A stretch of 23,172 nucleotides of DNA from Campylobacterales bacterium (GCA_027023175.1 JALVWW010000328.1:1-23172), one strand, 5' to 3'; shown: positions 1-8,642, numbered from the stretch's first letter. Notes: generated from the letters alone by a model not told the origin. Made by a program: numbers and translations.

Positions 1-154
1 TTTTTATAGTATCGAGTGCATATTTTTCTACACTAGAAAAATCTTGCTCTTTATTAAAAAGTTGACATAAATTTTCAACAGTAAAATGCTTCTTTTTATT
101 ACCTATGGAGTTGTTTACAGTTAATAGCAACATTGGTTGAAATTTAGTTTGCAT
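1..154 (-). CDS. 5' part of an unknown protein (runs off the left edge)
   Basis: An open frame starts at an ATG (complement of 152-154) and continues off the window after about 51 codons. The start is supported by a strong Shine-Dalgarno AAGGAG about 7 nt upstream and by a TATAAT box further upstream (complement of 178-183). The visible N-terminus begins MQTKFQPMLLLTVNN and is moderately basic. I do not recognise a family. It is divergent from the recombinase at 320, so it could be a neighbouring chromosomal gene or part of the same mobile element. There is no in-frame TGA, so it says nothing about the code. Confidence 0.6.
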   Translation of the reverse strand, partial: MQTKFQPMLLLTVNNSIGNKKKHFTVENLCQLFNKEQDFSSVEKYALDTIK

Positions 155-177
155 CACACACTCCTTATCTTTTTGTA

Positions 178-183
178 ATTATA
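178..183 (-). promoter_or_regulatory. -10 box for the partial gene at 1-154
   Basis: TATAAT on the minus strand, 24 nt upstream of the ATG and just ahead of the AAGGAG ribosome-binding site. No clear -35 hexamer is seen, as is usual for Campylobacterota promoters. Confidence 0.5.
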
Positions 184-319
184 GCATATTTAGCTATTTT
201 TTGAGCTTATCAAATCTCTCCATATTTTATCAAAACTCCTCTATTTCCCTGTATAAGGGAAGCAACAGCTTTTTTAGTTTACCATTGCTAGCAATTGAGT
301 ACTACTATATGGAGTTATT

Positions 320-1441
320 ATGGCTAATCTAAAAATAATTCAAAAAAAGATATCAACGAAACATGAAGGTGTATTTTATAAAGAAGTTGTAAATGAGAAC
401 AACAAAGTAGTTGATAAAATATTTCTCATCAGATATAGAGAAAACTACTCTGATAAACAAATGACGATTGGTAAATTGAGCGAAGGTATTAGACTAGAAT
501 TTTGCAAAGCCAAACGCATCGATATTTTAAATAAAATTAGACATGGCGAGTTTATAGGAAAAAACTCTAAAATTACTTTTTATGAGGTGTTCAAAAAATA
601 TATAGAGTGGGCAGAGCATAACAAAAAGACTTGGAAACAAGATAAAAATACATTTGAATTTCACCTATCTGAGTTTAAACATTACGACTTACGACAATTA
701 AAATCTGAACTTTTTGAGACTTTAAAACAAAAAAAACTCTCTGATGGATATAAGCCAAGAACTGTTCAGCTCATACTTGGACTTGCACGACAGATAATAA
801 ACCATGCTATTAACAATGAGCTAATTATAAACTATTCAAATCCCATCTCAAAGGGAAAAGTGAAAATGCCTGTTTTTGATAACAAACAGATAGGTTTTTT
901 AACAAAAGAACAAGCCAAAAAACTACTGGAGATACTAAAAGCAAAACCCTTCCCTCTCTCTTATCGATTAACAGTACTATTGCTCTATTCAGGAGCACGA
1001 TTTAGTGAAATAGCAAGTCTTACTTGGGATGATATAGATTTTAACAATAGGCTTATCTACTTCAAACCCAACAAAAATGGGAATGATAGGAAAGTCTATA
1101 TTCCTGATGTATCATTAGAAGTTTTAAGTGCCTTACATGCAGAAAAAACAAATAATCTAGTCATACCCTCTCGTAATGGAAAACAACTTATCCAAATGCC
1201 AAAGCAATGGCAAGAGGAAGTTGATAAACTACTACCAAATAATGACAAGGCTGGTAAATATAGGATAACTGTTCATAGTCTTCGCCATACTCATGCTTCT
1301 TGGATGGCTATATCTGGTATTAGTATTCTTCATATTAAAGAGCAGCTTGGACATAAAAAGTTGGAGATGACTATGAGATATAGTCATCTTATTCCCAATG
1401 AGAGGCATGAGAGTACTCAGGTTATTTTTAATAATTTATAA
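320..1441 (+). CDS. Tyrosine recombinase / phage-type integrase
   Basis: This is a 373-residue site-specific recombinase of the phage integrase family, which cuts and rejoins DNA through a 3'-phosphotyrosine. The catalytic set is visible: Arg227 (GARFSE), Lys252 (NKNGND), His319 and Arg322 (HSLRHTH), His345 (LGHKK) and the nucleophile Tyr354 (MRYSHL). The N-terminal ~80 residues look like an arm-binding domain, followed by a SAM-like core-binding domain (about 85-170). The start follows GGAG by 5 nt and the gene ends in TAA. It probably mobilised the accessory genes next to it, but I found no tRNA or convincing att repeat on either side, so the element borders are not defined. It converges on the ABC operon, with 67 AT-rich bases between them and no obvious GC-rich terminator hairpin. 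Confidence 0.93.
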   Translation: MANLKIIQKKISTKHEGVFYKEVVNENNKVVDKIFLIRYRENYSDKQMTIGKLSEGIRLEFCKAKRIDILNKIRHGEFIGKNSKITFYEVFKKYIEWAEHNKKTWKQDKNTFEFHLSEFKHYDLRQLKSELFETLKQKKLSDGYKPRTVQLILGLARQIINHAINNELIINYSNPISKGKVKMPVFDNKQIGFLTKEQAKKLLEILKAKPFPLSYRLTVLLLYSGARFSEIASLTWDDIDFNNRLIYFKPNKNGNDRKVYIPDVSLEVLSALHAEKTNNLVIPSRNGKQLIQMPKQWQEEVDKLLPNNDKAGKYRITVHSLRHTHASWMAISGISILHIKEQLGHKKLEMTMRYSHLIPNERHESTQVIFNNL

Positions 1442-1508
1442 TAATACAAACTTATCACGCCTTATAGTCCTAATTTATTTAGTTAAATGTGTTATATAAA
1501 GAAATATT

Positions 1509-3212
1509 TTAAAATTTAAAAAATTTCTCTTCTTCTGACAGTGTAAGTAGTATTGATTTTTTATCTATTGTAATAGTGTCAATCTTACTTTTTAGAACAG
1601 GTATGATAAGTTGACAGTCTATATTTTGTGCTATATCAAATAGTATTTCCAATTGTTTAACATCTATGAGTTCGACTTGATCTTCTGCAATAAATTTTGG
1701 ATAACCGAGCTTTACTTCTGAAACGAATGCTGCGTATGCCAAATCAAATGCTATTATCAATGCTTTTTTCTTTCCATCACCTGGATTAAATTTTGTGTTT
1801 ATTTCAAATGGCTCTAGCAGACTTTTCCCCATGTATATAAAATACTCTTCATTGTAAAGTTTCTTTGTAAATTCTGTAAAATATCTATTGAATATATTTA
1901 TATTATTTTGAAGTGATTCTTCTTCATTTTTTATTTTTGCAGAAATCTCTTCTAGCTGAGTATTGATTATTTTTAGTTTATCTTCTGAATCTTCTATGTG
2001 TTTTAGAGCATTTTTTAAAACTTCAAGATGATTTGAAGCTCCTAAAATATTGTCATTTAAAATATTCAACTCTTCAAATAGTTCATCTTCCTTGCCTGTT
2101 TTTCTAAGCTCGTAAGAGACAACTAGCTCTTTTCTTTGATTATAAGCATCTTGCAGTTTTCTTTCTTTAAGCAAAAGTGCTTTTTTTGAGAAGTCAATTT
2201 TATTTACAATCATTTTATTGTGAAATTCTACTACATCTTCAAAGTCTTTTTGTAGATTTTCGCTATATAGTTTTGATTCTTTATATAATAATTTGATTGA
2301 ATTTAAGTCTATATCTGCACTTTCTTCTTTAAGTCGTTTTATATTATTTTGGATATTTTGGATATCTATTTCATATTGTGTGACAGTACTGTTTATATGA
2401 GTAATCTCTTTTGCAATATTGTTTAGGGTATCAAGATCCGTTTCTAGATTGCTAATATCAAGCAATTTTTTTTGTAGCAAATTTCTTTGATCTATAAGAG
2501 AGTCTATATCATTCTCTAAAACAGCTATCTGTGATTTTAAAGTATTTATCTGTCCATAGTCTTGTATATATATATTTTTTTTATTTTCTAGTTCTTTTTG
2601 CTCTTTTGTGAGTATGCTCTTCTTTTGAAGTATTTTTGTGTCTTTAAATCCAAAAAGTACTAAATGTATAGAATTATATTCTTCGTGTGATTTAAATGTT
2701 CCATGATATCGTAAGAGGCTTCCTATGGAATTTTTTTCTTCTCTGATAAACTTTGGTATTAATTCTCGAAATGTAGGTTTTTCTTCAATTCCAAAAAAAA
2801 GTCTGTTTAGTTCTGAAGTATAAGCTCTAATCCCCATCTCTTCATTATTGATTGACTGTTTTACAATAGGTTTTTCTTTTTTTATACCATCAAACCATCG
2901 TTTTACAACTATATCTGTCTTTCCAATAGTATATCCGATTGAGAGCGTAAAAGATATTTTTTGATTGATTAAAAAGTTAAGTGTCTCAGTATTTTGTTTT
3001 TTTTCATCTCTATCAAAATAGAGTTCATCTGCTGCAGATCCTAGACAAAAATCAATAGATCTAAGAAAAGTAGTTTTCCCTATGTCGTTCCCAGATCCAC
3101 TTAACTGATCTTTTCCACTATCTACAACAAGATTTAATCCAGATAAGAAATTAATATCTCGAATAACTACACCAGTTTCTAATGAGTCTATTTTAATTTT
3201 TGTTAAATACAT
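1509..3212 (-). CDS. ABC-3C system ATPase (DUF2326-like, SMC/RecN-type)
   Basis: This 567-residue protein is a coiled-coil ABC ATPase without membrane segments. Walker A is GNDIGKTT (residues 41-48), followed by FLRSIDFCLG, which is typical of DUF2326/RecN-like proteins. Residues about 190-440 are a long heptad-rich region rich in E, K, L, I and N, predicted as a coiled coil. The C-terminal ATPase half has a signature-like GDGKKKAL (478-485) and a degenerate Walker B KFIAEDQ (506-512). It is the last gene of a four-gene operon and overlaps the upstream gene by 20 nt. Its start has GGAG 12 nt upstream. In ABC-3C systems (a predicted class of bacterial conflict systems) the ATPase is the nucleoprotein sensor or motor. 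The membership is inferred from architecture and neighbours and was not tested by a search. Confidence 0.82.
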   Translation of the reverse strand: MYLTKIKIDSLETGVVIRDINFLSGLNLVVDSGKDQLSGSGNDIGKTTFLRSIDFCLGSAADELYFDRDEKKQNTETLNFLINQKISFTLSIGYTIGKTDIVVKRWFDGIKKEKPIVKQSINNEEMGIRAYTSELNRLFFGIEEKPTFRELIPKFIREEKNSIGSLLRYHGTFKSHEEYNSIHLVLFGFKDTKILQKKSILTKEQKELENKKNIYIQDYGQINTLKSQIAVLENDIDSLIDQRNLLQKKLLDISNLETDLDTLNNIAKEITHINSTVTQYEIDIQNIQNNIKRLKEESADIDLNSIKLLYKESKLYSENLQKDFEDVVEFHNKMIVNKIDFSKKALLLKERKLQDAYNQRKELVVSYELRKTGKEDELFEELNILNDNILGASNHLEVLKNALKHIEDSEDKLKIINTQLEEISAKIKNEEESLQNNINIFNRYFTEFTKKLYNEEYFIYMGKSLLEPFEINTKFNPGDGKKKALIIAFDLAYAAFVSEVKLGYPKFIAEDQVELIDVKQLEILFDIAQNIDCQLIIPVLKSKIDTITIDKKSILLTLSEEEKFFKF

Positions 3213-3444
3213 CTATTTTTATATCTCCATTATCTTGAATGCTTGCAGAGTCATTTATATGTAACCAATCTATTAATAGGAGAAATTTTCCAAAACTTAT
3301 CTTTTTATCAAGTGTAGCGTTAAAAGAATTATATAAATCATCTAAATCAAATGTTGATTTATCAGCATATTTAAGCCATTGTAAAAATAAAAATACTAAA
3401 TAATAAAGAGAGTTTAATGGATTCTCGTTACTTTGCACTATCAT
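3193..3444 (-). CDS. Small ABC-3C middle-component-like protein
   Basis: This 83-residue protein, mostly alpha-helical, begins MIVQSNENPLNSLYYL. It sits between the CTD-like gene and the ATPase gene, overlapping the ATPase start by 20 nt and following the upstream stop by 15 nt. Its size, its N-terminus (a short polar lead into a hydrophobic helix containing LYYLVFLFLQWL) and its position match the middle component of ABC-three-component systems, thought to be a winged-helix-like adaptor between the ATPase and the CTD protein. The start has AGGA about 7 nt upstream. The family assignment rests on position and general resemblance, not on a catalytic motif. No transmembrane role is likely despite the hydrophobic helix, because it is short and amphipathic. 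Confidence 0.68.
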   Translation of the reverse strand: MIVQSNENPLNSLYYLVFLFLQWLKYADKSTFDLDDLYNSFNATLDKKISFGKFLLLIDWLHINDSASIQDNGDIKIDVFNKN

Positions 3445-3459
3445 TATTACATCCTGTTA

Positions 3460-4002
3460 TCAGCATGGTTTTTCTAAAACTTTACATTCTGCGAATCCAA
3501 ATGCTACAAGTATTCTAACACACATTTCATCATAAAATTCTTTTGTATCATGGCTATTTTCATTTAACAGTGTCGTATAATATGTAACCACACAGTCTAA
3601 TATTTTTGTACTTTTTTCACATATTATATGTTGTTCAGATAGTTGTAATTCTTTGAGTGCTTTTTTATAATAGAAGTTCATGCTTTTGAGAAAAATCGAC
3701 TTTTTAGGCACTGCATTTTCATCTTCGTTGAGTGTTTCATTGATTGCTTTATCGTAAGCAGTAAAATCATAAATAACTTCTTGCCATTCATCATCTAAAC
3801 AGTTGTATGATATTTTGTCTTCTATTGTATAATCTTTGGTACTGTATTTTTCAAGAGATTCTATATTTTGTTCACTCTCATTATTTACAATATGGTTAAT
3901 GATTTTTCGTAAGTGACTTTCTCTCTGCCCAATTGTTATAGGCCCTTCATTTTTTCCTATTGCTAAACCACTATTTTCGTCTATATGTAAACTATTTTGC
4001 AT
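3460..4002 (-). CDS. ABC-3C CTD-like protein with N-terminal amyloid/RHIM-like motif
   Basis: This is a 180-residue soluble protein. Residues about 60-180 are a helical domain ending in CKVLEKPC, close to the CKILE-type ending I associate with CTD domains of ABC-3C systems. Those CTDs usually carry an effector at the N-terminus. Here the N-terminus (residues 9-25) is only a short motif, ENSGLAIGKNEG followed by PITIG, which nearly repeats the C-terminal motif of the upstream 107-residue protein. The pattern hydrophobic-x-hydrophobic-G resembles RHIM or bacterial amyloid signalling motifs. The gene overlaps the upstream gene by 11 nt, with GGAG 12 nt before the ATG. Its TGA stop is followed at once by TAA. 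The amyloid role is inferred. Confidence 0.7.
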   Translation of the reverse strand: MQNSLHIDENSGLAIGKNEGPITIGQRESHLRKIINHIVNNESEQNIESLEKYSTKDYTIEDKISYNCLDDEWQEVIYDFTAYDKAINETLNEDENAVPKKSIFLKSMNFYYKKALKELQLSEQHIICEKSTKILDCVVTYYTTLLNENSHDTKEFYDEMCVRILVAFGFAECKVLEKPC

Positions 4003-4315
4003 TAAAGTTTATATCTCCCGTATTTGTACCAACAACAACACCACTATTTTCTTTAACATTGATTTGAGTGTGATGTTGATTGAGTTGCTTCATGATTTTT
4101 GTAAATTCAGGATTGTTTTGTAGTTTTGAGAGAAAACTTTTCATTGTGTCTGAAGGTATATATTCATGAGTTAAATGCTTCAAAGTTTTTAGTTCCTCAT
4201 CAGTGAAATCTATTTCTCCTAAAGATTTCTGTATAGACTCTTTGATTGAAACTACATTTGATTTGGCAATATCATACAAAATACCTCCAAACATTGATGC
4301 TGTTATAAAATCCAT
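3992..4315 (-). CDS. Small helical protein with C-terminal amyloid/RHIM-like motif (candidate effector)
   Basis: This 107-residue protein is the first gene of the ABC-3C-like operon. Residues 1-80 are predicted helical. The N-terminal helix (MDFITASMFGGILYDIAK) is hydrophobic and glycine-containing, as in membrane-active HeLo/Bell-type effector domains. The C-terminus (residues 89-102) is ENSGVVVGTNTGDI, which matches the N-terminal motif of the next protein at E, N, S, G, G, N, G and I. In fungal and bacterial amyloid signalling, an effector carries the motif at its C-terminus and the partner carries it at its N-terminus, as here. It starts with a purine-rich GAAGGA ahead of ATG and ends in TAG. 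I do not recognise an enzyme domain, and the killing function is a hypothesis. Confidence 0.65.
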   Translation of the reverse strand: MDFITASMFGGILYDIAKSNVVSIKESIQKSLGEIDFTDEELKTLKHLTHEYIPSDTMKSFLSKLQNNPEFTKIMKQLNQHHTQINVKENSGVVVGTNTGDINFNAK

Positions 4316-4361
4316 CCTATTTTTCCTTCATTTGCTATAGTGCATTAAATAATATTATCAA

Positions 4362-4367
4362 ATTATA
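4362..4367 (-). promoter_or_regulatory. Promoter (-10) of the ABC-3C-like operon
   Basis: TTAGATATAATTTGA on the minus strand contains a perfect TATAAT, 47 nt upstream of the first ATG. Nearly the same string, TTAGATATAATCTGA, precedes the helicase at 17,566, so both defence-like units share a promoter type that lacks the TTTCAT element of the signalling genes. Confidence 0.55.
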
Positions 4368-4484
4368 TCTAATTTCTTACACTTCAGCACCTTTTATAAT
4401 ACATATCTTTTATCATGCTCAATAAATATAAGAATTAGCCAGCCTTCCAAGAGAAGCAGGCAATACTTGCTAAGGATAATAATA

Positions 4485-4507
4485 ATTTCATATTAGTATG
4501 TTATATT
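4485..4507 (+). promoter_or_regulatory. TTTCAT-type promoter of the GGDEF-EAL gene
   Basis: TTTCAT (4486-4491), within ATTTCATATTA, lies exactly 16 nt (start to start) upstream of the -10-like TATATT (4502-4507). The same arrangement occurs before the MCP, the HD-GYP gene and the two-component genes. A good Shine-Dalgarno (AGGAG) precedes the ATG at 4539. Confidence 0.5.
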
Positions 4508-4538
4508 TGCAACCTGTGATAATAATAGGAGTTGTGAT

Positions 4539-6611
4539 ATGATATTTTCAAATATGCGGTTACATAAGAGACTTTATTTAACATTGGGCATTTTGATTGC
4601 TCTTATCTTTTTGGTTGGAGAGTGGAGTTTGTGGCAGTCTGCTCAGATTAATAAAAGGGTAAATAATATCTACACCCAAGAGGTTATCCCATTAGAGAGT
4701 ATTTCACACCTTAAAGGTGCTTTGTATAGAATTCGTGATAGAACACTGCGACTAATAGATGCGAAAGATCGCGAAGAGATTGAACACCATAAAAAAATCA
4801 TTAATGAGCAGTTGACTCGAATAAATAGTGAAGTTGATAAATACGATAATACACGACTCTCAAAAGAAGAGAAAACAGAACTTCAAGATTTTAGAATAAA
4901 CCTGCAACAATATTTAAAAATTATAGAGCAAAAAGTTTATCCAAAGCTTTTAAGTGAATCAGAAACTAACTTAGAAACGACACTATATAAAAATGCCATA
5001 CATGAATTCCGTGAAGCAAGAGAAGCACTCAACAGACTATCCGAATATCAAATAAACAGAGCAAAATTGCGTTATGAACATTCTCAAAATATTTTCCAAA
5101 CACAGACAATTATTGTTCAGTTTATTATTTTGATATTGATAGTTGTAAGTCTATATTTTGCAAGAAATTTGATGCAATCCATCATAAAACCTATCAATGA
5201 AATAAATAGCGTATTAAAGAAAATTTCACATAAAGATTTCTCTTCCAATATTCAAATTAGTTCTAAAGATGAGTTTGGGGAAATTTCACAAATGCTCAAT
5301 AAAAATATTAAGTTACTACAAAGCACTTTTAAAGAACTGGCTCATCTAGTAAACTATGATCATCTTACGAGTTTACCTAACAGAAAGATGTTTCAAGAGG
5401 AGATTGATAAATGTCTTAAGAGATGTGATGGTACACCAGAAAAGTTTGCAGTTATGTTCATAGATGTAGATAATTTCAAACAGGTTAATGATGTTTATGG
5501 ACATACAGTTGGAGATCAACTTTTAGAAATTTTGGCAAAACGTATGCAAGTTCATATTAGAAAGAATGATATTATTGCCAGACTTGGAGGAGATGAATTT
5601 GCTATACTCATCCATAATATTAAGAATCAAACTGTTGCAGGAAATATAGCAAATAAAATTCTTGACTCTTTACAAAAACCGATTTACATAGATGGACATT
5701 CTATTTTTACTTCAGTATCCATAGGTATATATACCTCTAACTCTGAACATCTTTCTAGAGAAGAGATACTCTCTTATGCAGATGTAGCAATGTATGCGGC
5801 AAAAAATTCCGGTAAAGCACAGTATGTATTTTTCAATAAACATATGCACCAAAAGATAGAAGGTGAAACACGACTTGAAAATGATTTAAGAGAAGCTTTA
5901 GAGCATAAAGAGTTTGAACTTTATTTCCAACCTATAGTCGAACCAAAACAAGAGACAATATATGGAATTGAAACCTTACTCAGATGGAGAAAGAATGGAA
6001 AAATGATTACTCCTGATAAGTTTATAGCAAAACTCGAAAGTAATGGTATGATCTTAGAAGTAACCTACTGGATGATAGAAGAGGTCTTCAAAATGCTACA
6101 AAGTACAAAATACAAGGGTGTTGTCTCTATCAATCTTTCAATTTTACAGTTTTTTGATGAAAAACTACTACCATATTTAAGAGAAATGTTGAACAAATAC
6201 AAAGAAGTTATACCGCATAATATCCATTTTGAGATAACAGAGAGTGCATTTGCGAAAAATAATGATTTAGTTTACTCAATGATGGAGCTTATTAAAAAAG
6301 AGGGCTTTTTATTTTCTTTAGATGATTTCGGAACGGGGTACTCATCACTCTCTTACATTAAAGACTATCCAATTCACACTATAAAAATAGATAAAAAGTT
6401 TGTAGATAATCTTTTAGATGATTCTCAGGCAGATGCACTCTTTGAGGGAATTATTTTTCTTGCAAATAAACTTAATTTGACTATTGTTGTAGAGGGTGTG
6501 GAAGATTTACCAACACTTCAATTTGTGACGAAAAATAATAATGTAAAAATTCAAGGTTATTATTTTTATCAGCCTATGCCAAAAAATGAATTTGAAGCAT
6601 TATTAACTTAA
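4539..6611 (+). CDS. Membrane-bound GGDEF-EAL cyclic-di-GMP enzyme
   Basis: This 690-residue protein makes and/or breaks down the second messenger c-di-GMP. Membrane helices lie at about 13-33 and 190-208. The ~155-residue segment between them is a helical, 4HB_MCP-like sensor in the periplasm, and a HAMP linker follows (about 209-262). The GGDEF domain has an intact GGDEF (350-354) and the RxxD inhibitory site RKND (341-344) five residues before, so it should be an active, product-inhibited cyclase. The EAL domain has ETLLRW (Glu478, Thr in place of the usual Ala), EITES, DDFGTGYSSL, KIDKKF and QGYYFYQP, so it is also likely active. It is transcribed alone from its own TTTCAT-type promoter and ends in TAA. 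The net activity and the signal sensed cannot be read from sequence. Confidence 0.93.
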   Translation: MIFSNMRLHKRLYLTLGILIALIFLVGEWSLWQSAQINKRVNNIYTQEVIPLESISHLKGALYRIRDRTLRLIDAKDREEIEHHKKIINEQLTRINSEVDKYDNTRLSKEEKTELQDFRINLQQYLKIIEQKVYPKLLSESETNLETTLYKNAIHEFREAREALNRLSEYQINRAKLRYEHSQNIFQTQTIIVQFIILILIVVSLYFARNLMQSIIKPINEINSVLKKISHKDFSSNIQISSKDEFGEISQMLNKNIKLLQSTFKELAHLVNYDHLTSLPNRKMFQEEIDKCLKRCDGTPEKFAVMFIDVDNFKQVNDVYGHTVGDQLLEILAKRMQVHIRKNDIIARLGGDEFAILIHNIKNQTVAGNIANKILDSLQKPIYIDGHSIFTSVSIGIYTSNSEHLSREEILSYADVAMYAAKNSGKAQYVFFNKHMHQKIEGETRLENDLREALEHKEFELYFQPIVEPKQETIYGIETLLRWRKNGKMITPDKFIAKLESNGMILEVTYWMIEEVFKMLQSTKYKGVVSINLSILQFFDEKLLPYLREMLNKYKEVIPHNIHFEITESAFAKNNDLVYSMMELIKKEGFLFSLDDFGTGYSSLSYIKDYPIHTIKIDKKFVDNLLDDSQADALFEGIIFLANKLNLTIVVEGVEDLPTLQFVTKNNNVKIQGYYFYQPMPKNEFEALLT

Positions 6612-6667
6612 ATATGAAATAAATTTCATATTACGAACATATATATTTCATACTAAAGAGCTATAAT
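6611..6667 (+). promoter_or_regulatory. Complex promoter of the MCP operon with tandem TTTCAT boxes and palindrome
   Basis: AATATGAAAT and ATTTCATATT, separated by 2 nt, form a perfect inverted repeat (6611-6632). A second ATTTCATA copy begins at 6645, exactly 22 nt (two helical turns) after the copy at 6623. TATAAT (6662-6667) follows 16 nt after the second TTTCAT. The palindrome touches the TAA of the upstream gene and might also act as a weak terminator. The whole stretch aligns without gaps to 10,734-10,790. Confidence 0.6.
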
Positions 6668-6692
6668 ATTTAAACTTCAAAAAGGTGGTACT

Positions 6693-8642
6693 ATGTTAGA
6701 AAATGTGTCGATTAAAAAGTTGCTTTATGTGATTCCTGTGCTGATTATCCTCTCTTTTATATTTCTCTATCTTTCAATATCTTCAAGCTTGGGCAAACTT
6801 GAAGATAAAAGCCTTAAAGCTTCCTTGTCAAATAAAATCATTAAGCAGATGCTCGATGCACGCATCAGTGAAAAAAATTATATACGAAGAAAAGATCCAA
6901 AATATACACATGAATTAGAAACTACAGTGAAAGACACTTTAGTTATCACTCAGAAGCTTCAAGATATGTTTGAAGATCCAACTAATGACAAGCTTGTAGA
7001 AAATGTTAAAACAAATATTCAACAATACCAAGCACTTTTTAAAAAGTATCAACAGACTAGAGAAGAATCTTTGAAAATGCAACAGCAGATGATTAAAGAG
7101 GCTAATGATGTTGAAGATATTGCAATGAAAGTGCGTACTATTCAAAAAAGACAAAGAGACAATGTTATTCGTACCTCAAGAGATGTTAAAGTAATAGCAG
7201 ATGAAATAGAAGAAGCATCTTTGGCAAATAAAATCGTTAAAGAACTTATGGCTATGCGAATTAATGAAAAAAATTATATAAGCCGAAAAGATGAAAAATA
7301 CCTAAAAGCAGTAGAAGACTCAATTAAAAACATAAAACAACTCTCTTTACATGTCAAAGATGTACTAGACAGTCCTAAAAATAAAAAGATGATGCATGCC
7401 GTTCTTAAAGCTTTAGAAGAGTATCACAAAGCTTTTAATCGTTTTAGTATGCTTAGAGAGGAAGCTATTACTATCTCTAAACAAATGAAAAAGGAAGCTA
7501 GAGAGGCTGAAGAAGCACTGATTGTCTTAAGAAAAGATCAAAAAAATGAAAAAATAACACTGATGAAAAATCTGCAAATGAAATTACTAAGTACAATTAT
7601 AATAAGTACTATTGTTTTGGTTCTATTTGTACTCTTCATTTCAAATCTAATTACAAAAAATCTATCTATTATCAATAATGCTGCTAAAAATCTTGCTATG
7701 GGTGATGGTGATTTAACCAAACGCATTCATATGAAAGGTGACAATGAAATAACAGCTATTGCTGATAGTGTAAACAGTTTTATAGAAAAAGTACAAAGTG
7801 CGATCGCTGAAGCAAAACATGTGAGTAGTGAAGCTGCATCTATATCAAATGAACTATCTGCAACATCTTTAGAAATAGGTGGCCATGTTGAAAATGAAGC
7901 AGAGCTTGCAAAATCAATCAATAAAGATACCGTAGAAACAACTGAGGAAGCTGAGTTTGTTGATGAAAAAGTCAATGAGATGTATAATATTTCAGAGCAA
8001 TCGTTTAACCTGCTTAACACGACTACACAAAAAATAAACAGCTTAATTGAAACCGTAAAAGATTCAAGTGTAAAAGAAGAAGAGCTTGCTCTTAAAATGC
8101 AAGAGCTCAGAGACAGCACCAATGATGTAAAAAGTATTTTAGAGCTTATAGGTGATATAGCAGAACAGACAAATTTACTTTCACTAAATGCTGCCATAGA
8201 AGCAGCTCGTGCAGGCGAGCATGGACGAGGATTTGCTGTGGTTGCAGATGAAGTAAGAAAACTCGCTGAGAGAACGCAAAAAAGCCTAACTGAAATCAAT
8301 GCAACGATTAATGTCGTCACACAAGCTGTTGATGAAGCAAGTGATAACATGCAAGAAAATGCCAAAGAGATTGCAACCGCGGCAGAGCAAGCAGGTGATG
8401 TAGAAGAGAGTGTAGATGAAGTTATGAATGGAATTGAAAATTCTAAAGAGATGGCAAAAGAGAGCTCTCAAGCAGTAGATAAGCTAAAAGAAAAAATCGT
8501 TGACATCTCAAAAAAGATGGAACAACTTAATGATACAGCAACACTCAATGCAAGAAGTGTAGAAGAGATTGCAGCTGCGGCTGACCATCAAAACGAGATC
8601 ATCGAAGAGCTCAATAAACAACTTATGAGTTTTAAAAGTTAG
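6693..8642 (+). CDS. Methyl-accepting chemotaxis protein with duplicated helical sensor
   Basis: This 649-residue transmembrane chemoreceptor has TM1 at about 10-30 and TM2 at about 299-319. The sensor between them has two tandem copies of one motif: NKIIKQML...SEKNYIRRKD from residue 47 and NKIVKELM...NEKNYISRKD from residue 179. This gives the two-bundle look of helical bimodular (HBM) domains. A HAMP domain follows (about 320-372), with MGDGDLTKRI. The signalling hairpin is canonical: EQTNLLSLNAAIEAARAGE starts at residue 491, then GRGFAVVADEVRKLAERT. No CheR/CheB-docking pentapeptide is seen at the C-terminus, which ends in SFKS. It is the first gene of an operon with cheB, cheR and an outer membrane protein, and overlaps the CheB start by one base. 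The start follows AAAGGTGG. The ligand is unknown. Confidence 0.95.
   Translation: MLENVSIKKLLYVIPVLIILSFIFLYLSISSSLGKLEDKSLKASLSNKIIKQMLDARISEKNYIRRKDPKYTHELETTVKDTLVITQKLQDMFEDPTNDKLVENVKTNIQQYQALFKKYQQTREESLKMQQQMIKEANDVEDIAMKVRTIQKRQRDNVIRTSRDVKVIADEIEEASLANKIVKELMAMRINEKNYISRKDEKYLKAVEDSIKNIKQLSLHVKDVLDSPKNKKMMHAVLKALEEYHKAFNRFSMLREEAITISKQMKKEAREAEEALIVLRKDQKNEKITLMKNLQMKLLSTIIISTIVLVLFVLFISNLITKNLSIINNAAKNLAMGDGDLTKRIHMKGDNEITAIADSVNSFIEKVQSAIAEAKHVSSEAASISNELSATSLEIGGHVENEAELAKSINKDTVETTEEAEFVDEKVNEMYNISEQSFNLLNTTTQKINSLIETVKDSSVKEEELALKMQELRDSTNDVKSILELIGDIAEQTNLLSLNAAIEAARAGEHGRGFAVVADEVRKLAERTQKSLTEINATINVVTQAVDEASDNMQENAKEIATAAEQAGDVEESVDEVMNGIENSKEMAKESSQAVDKLKEKIVDISKKMEQLNDTATLNARSVEEIAAAADHQNEIIEELNKQLMSFKS

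Noticed and set aside
155..319. attachment site or tRNA next to the integrase
   Set aside because: No cloverleaf or 3' tRNA fragment is visible, and no matching repeat was found elsewhere in the window by eye.
7727..8365. 212-codon open frame antisense to the chemoreceptor
   Set aside because: Mirror of a biased coding frame, rich in Ser, Ala and Leu, with no Shine-Dalgarno, and opposite a clearly conserved signalling domain.
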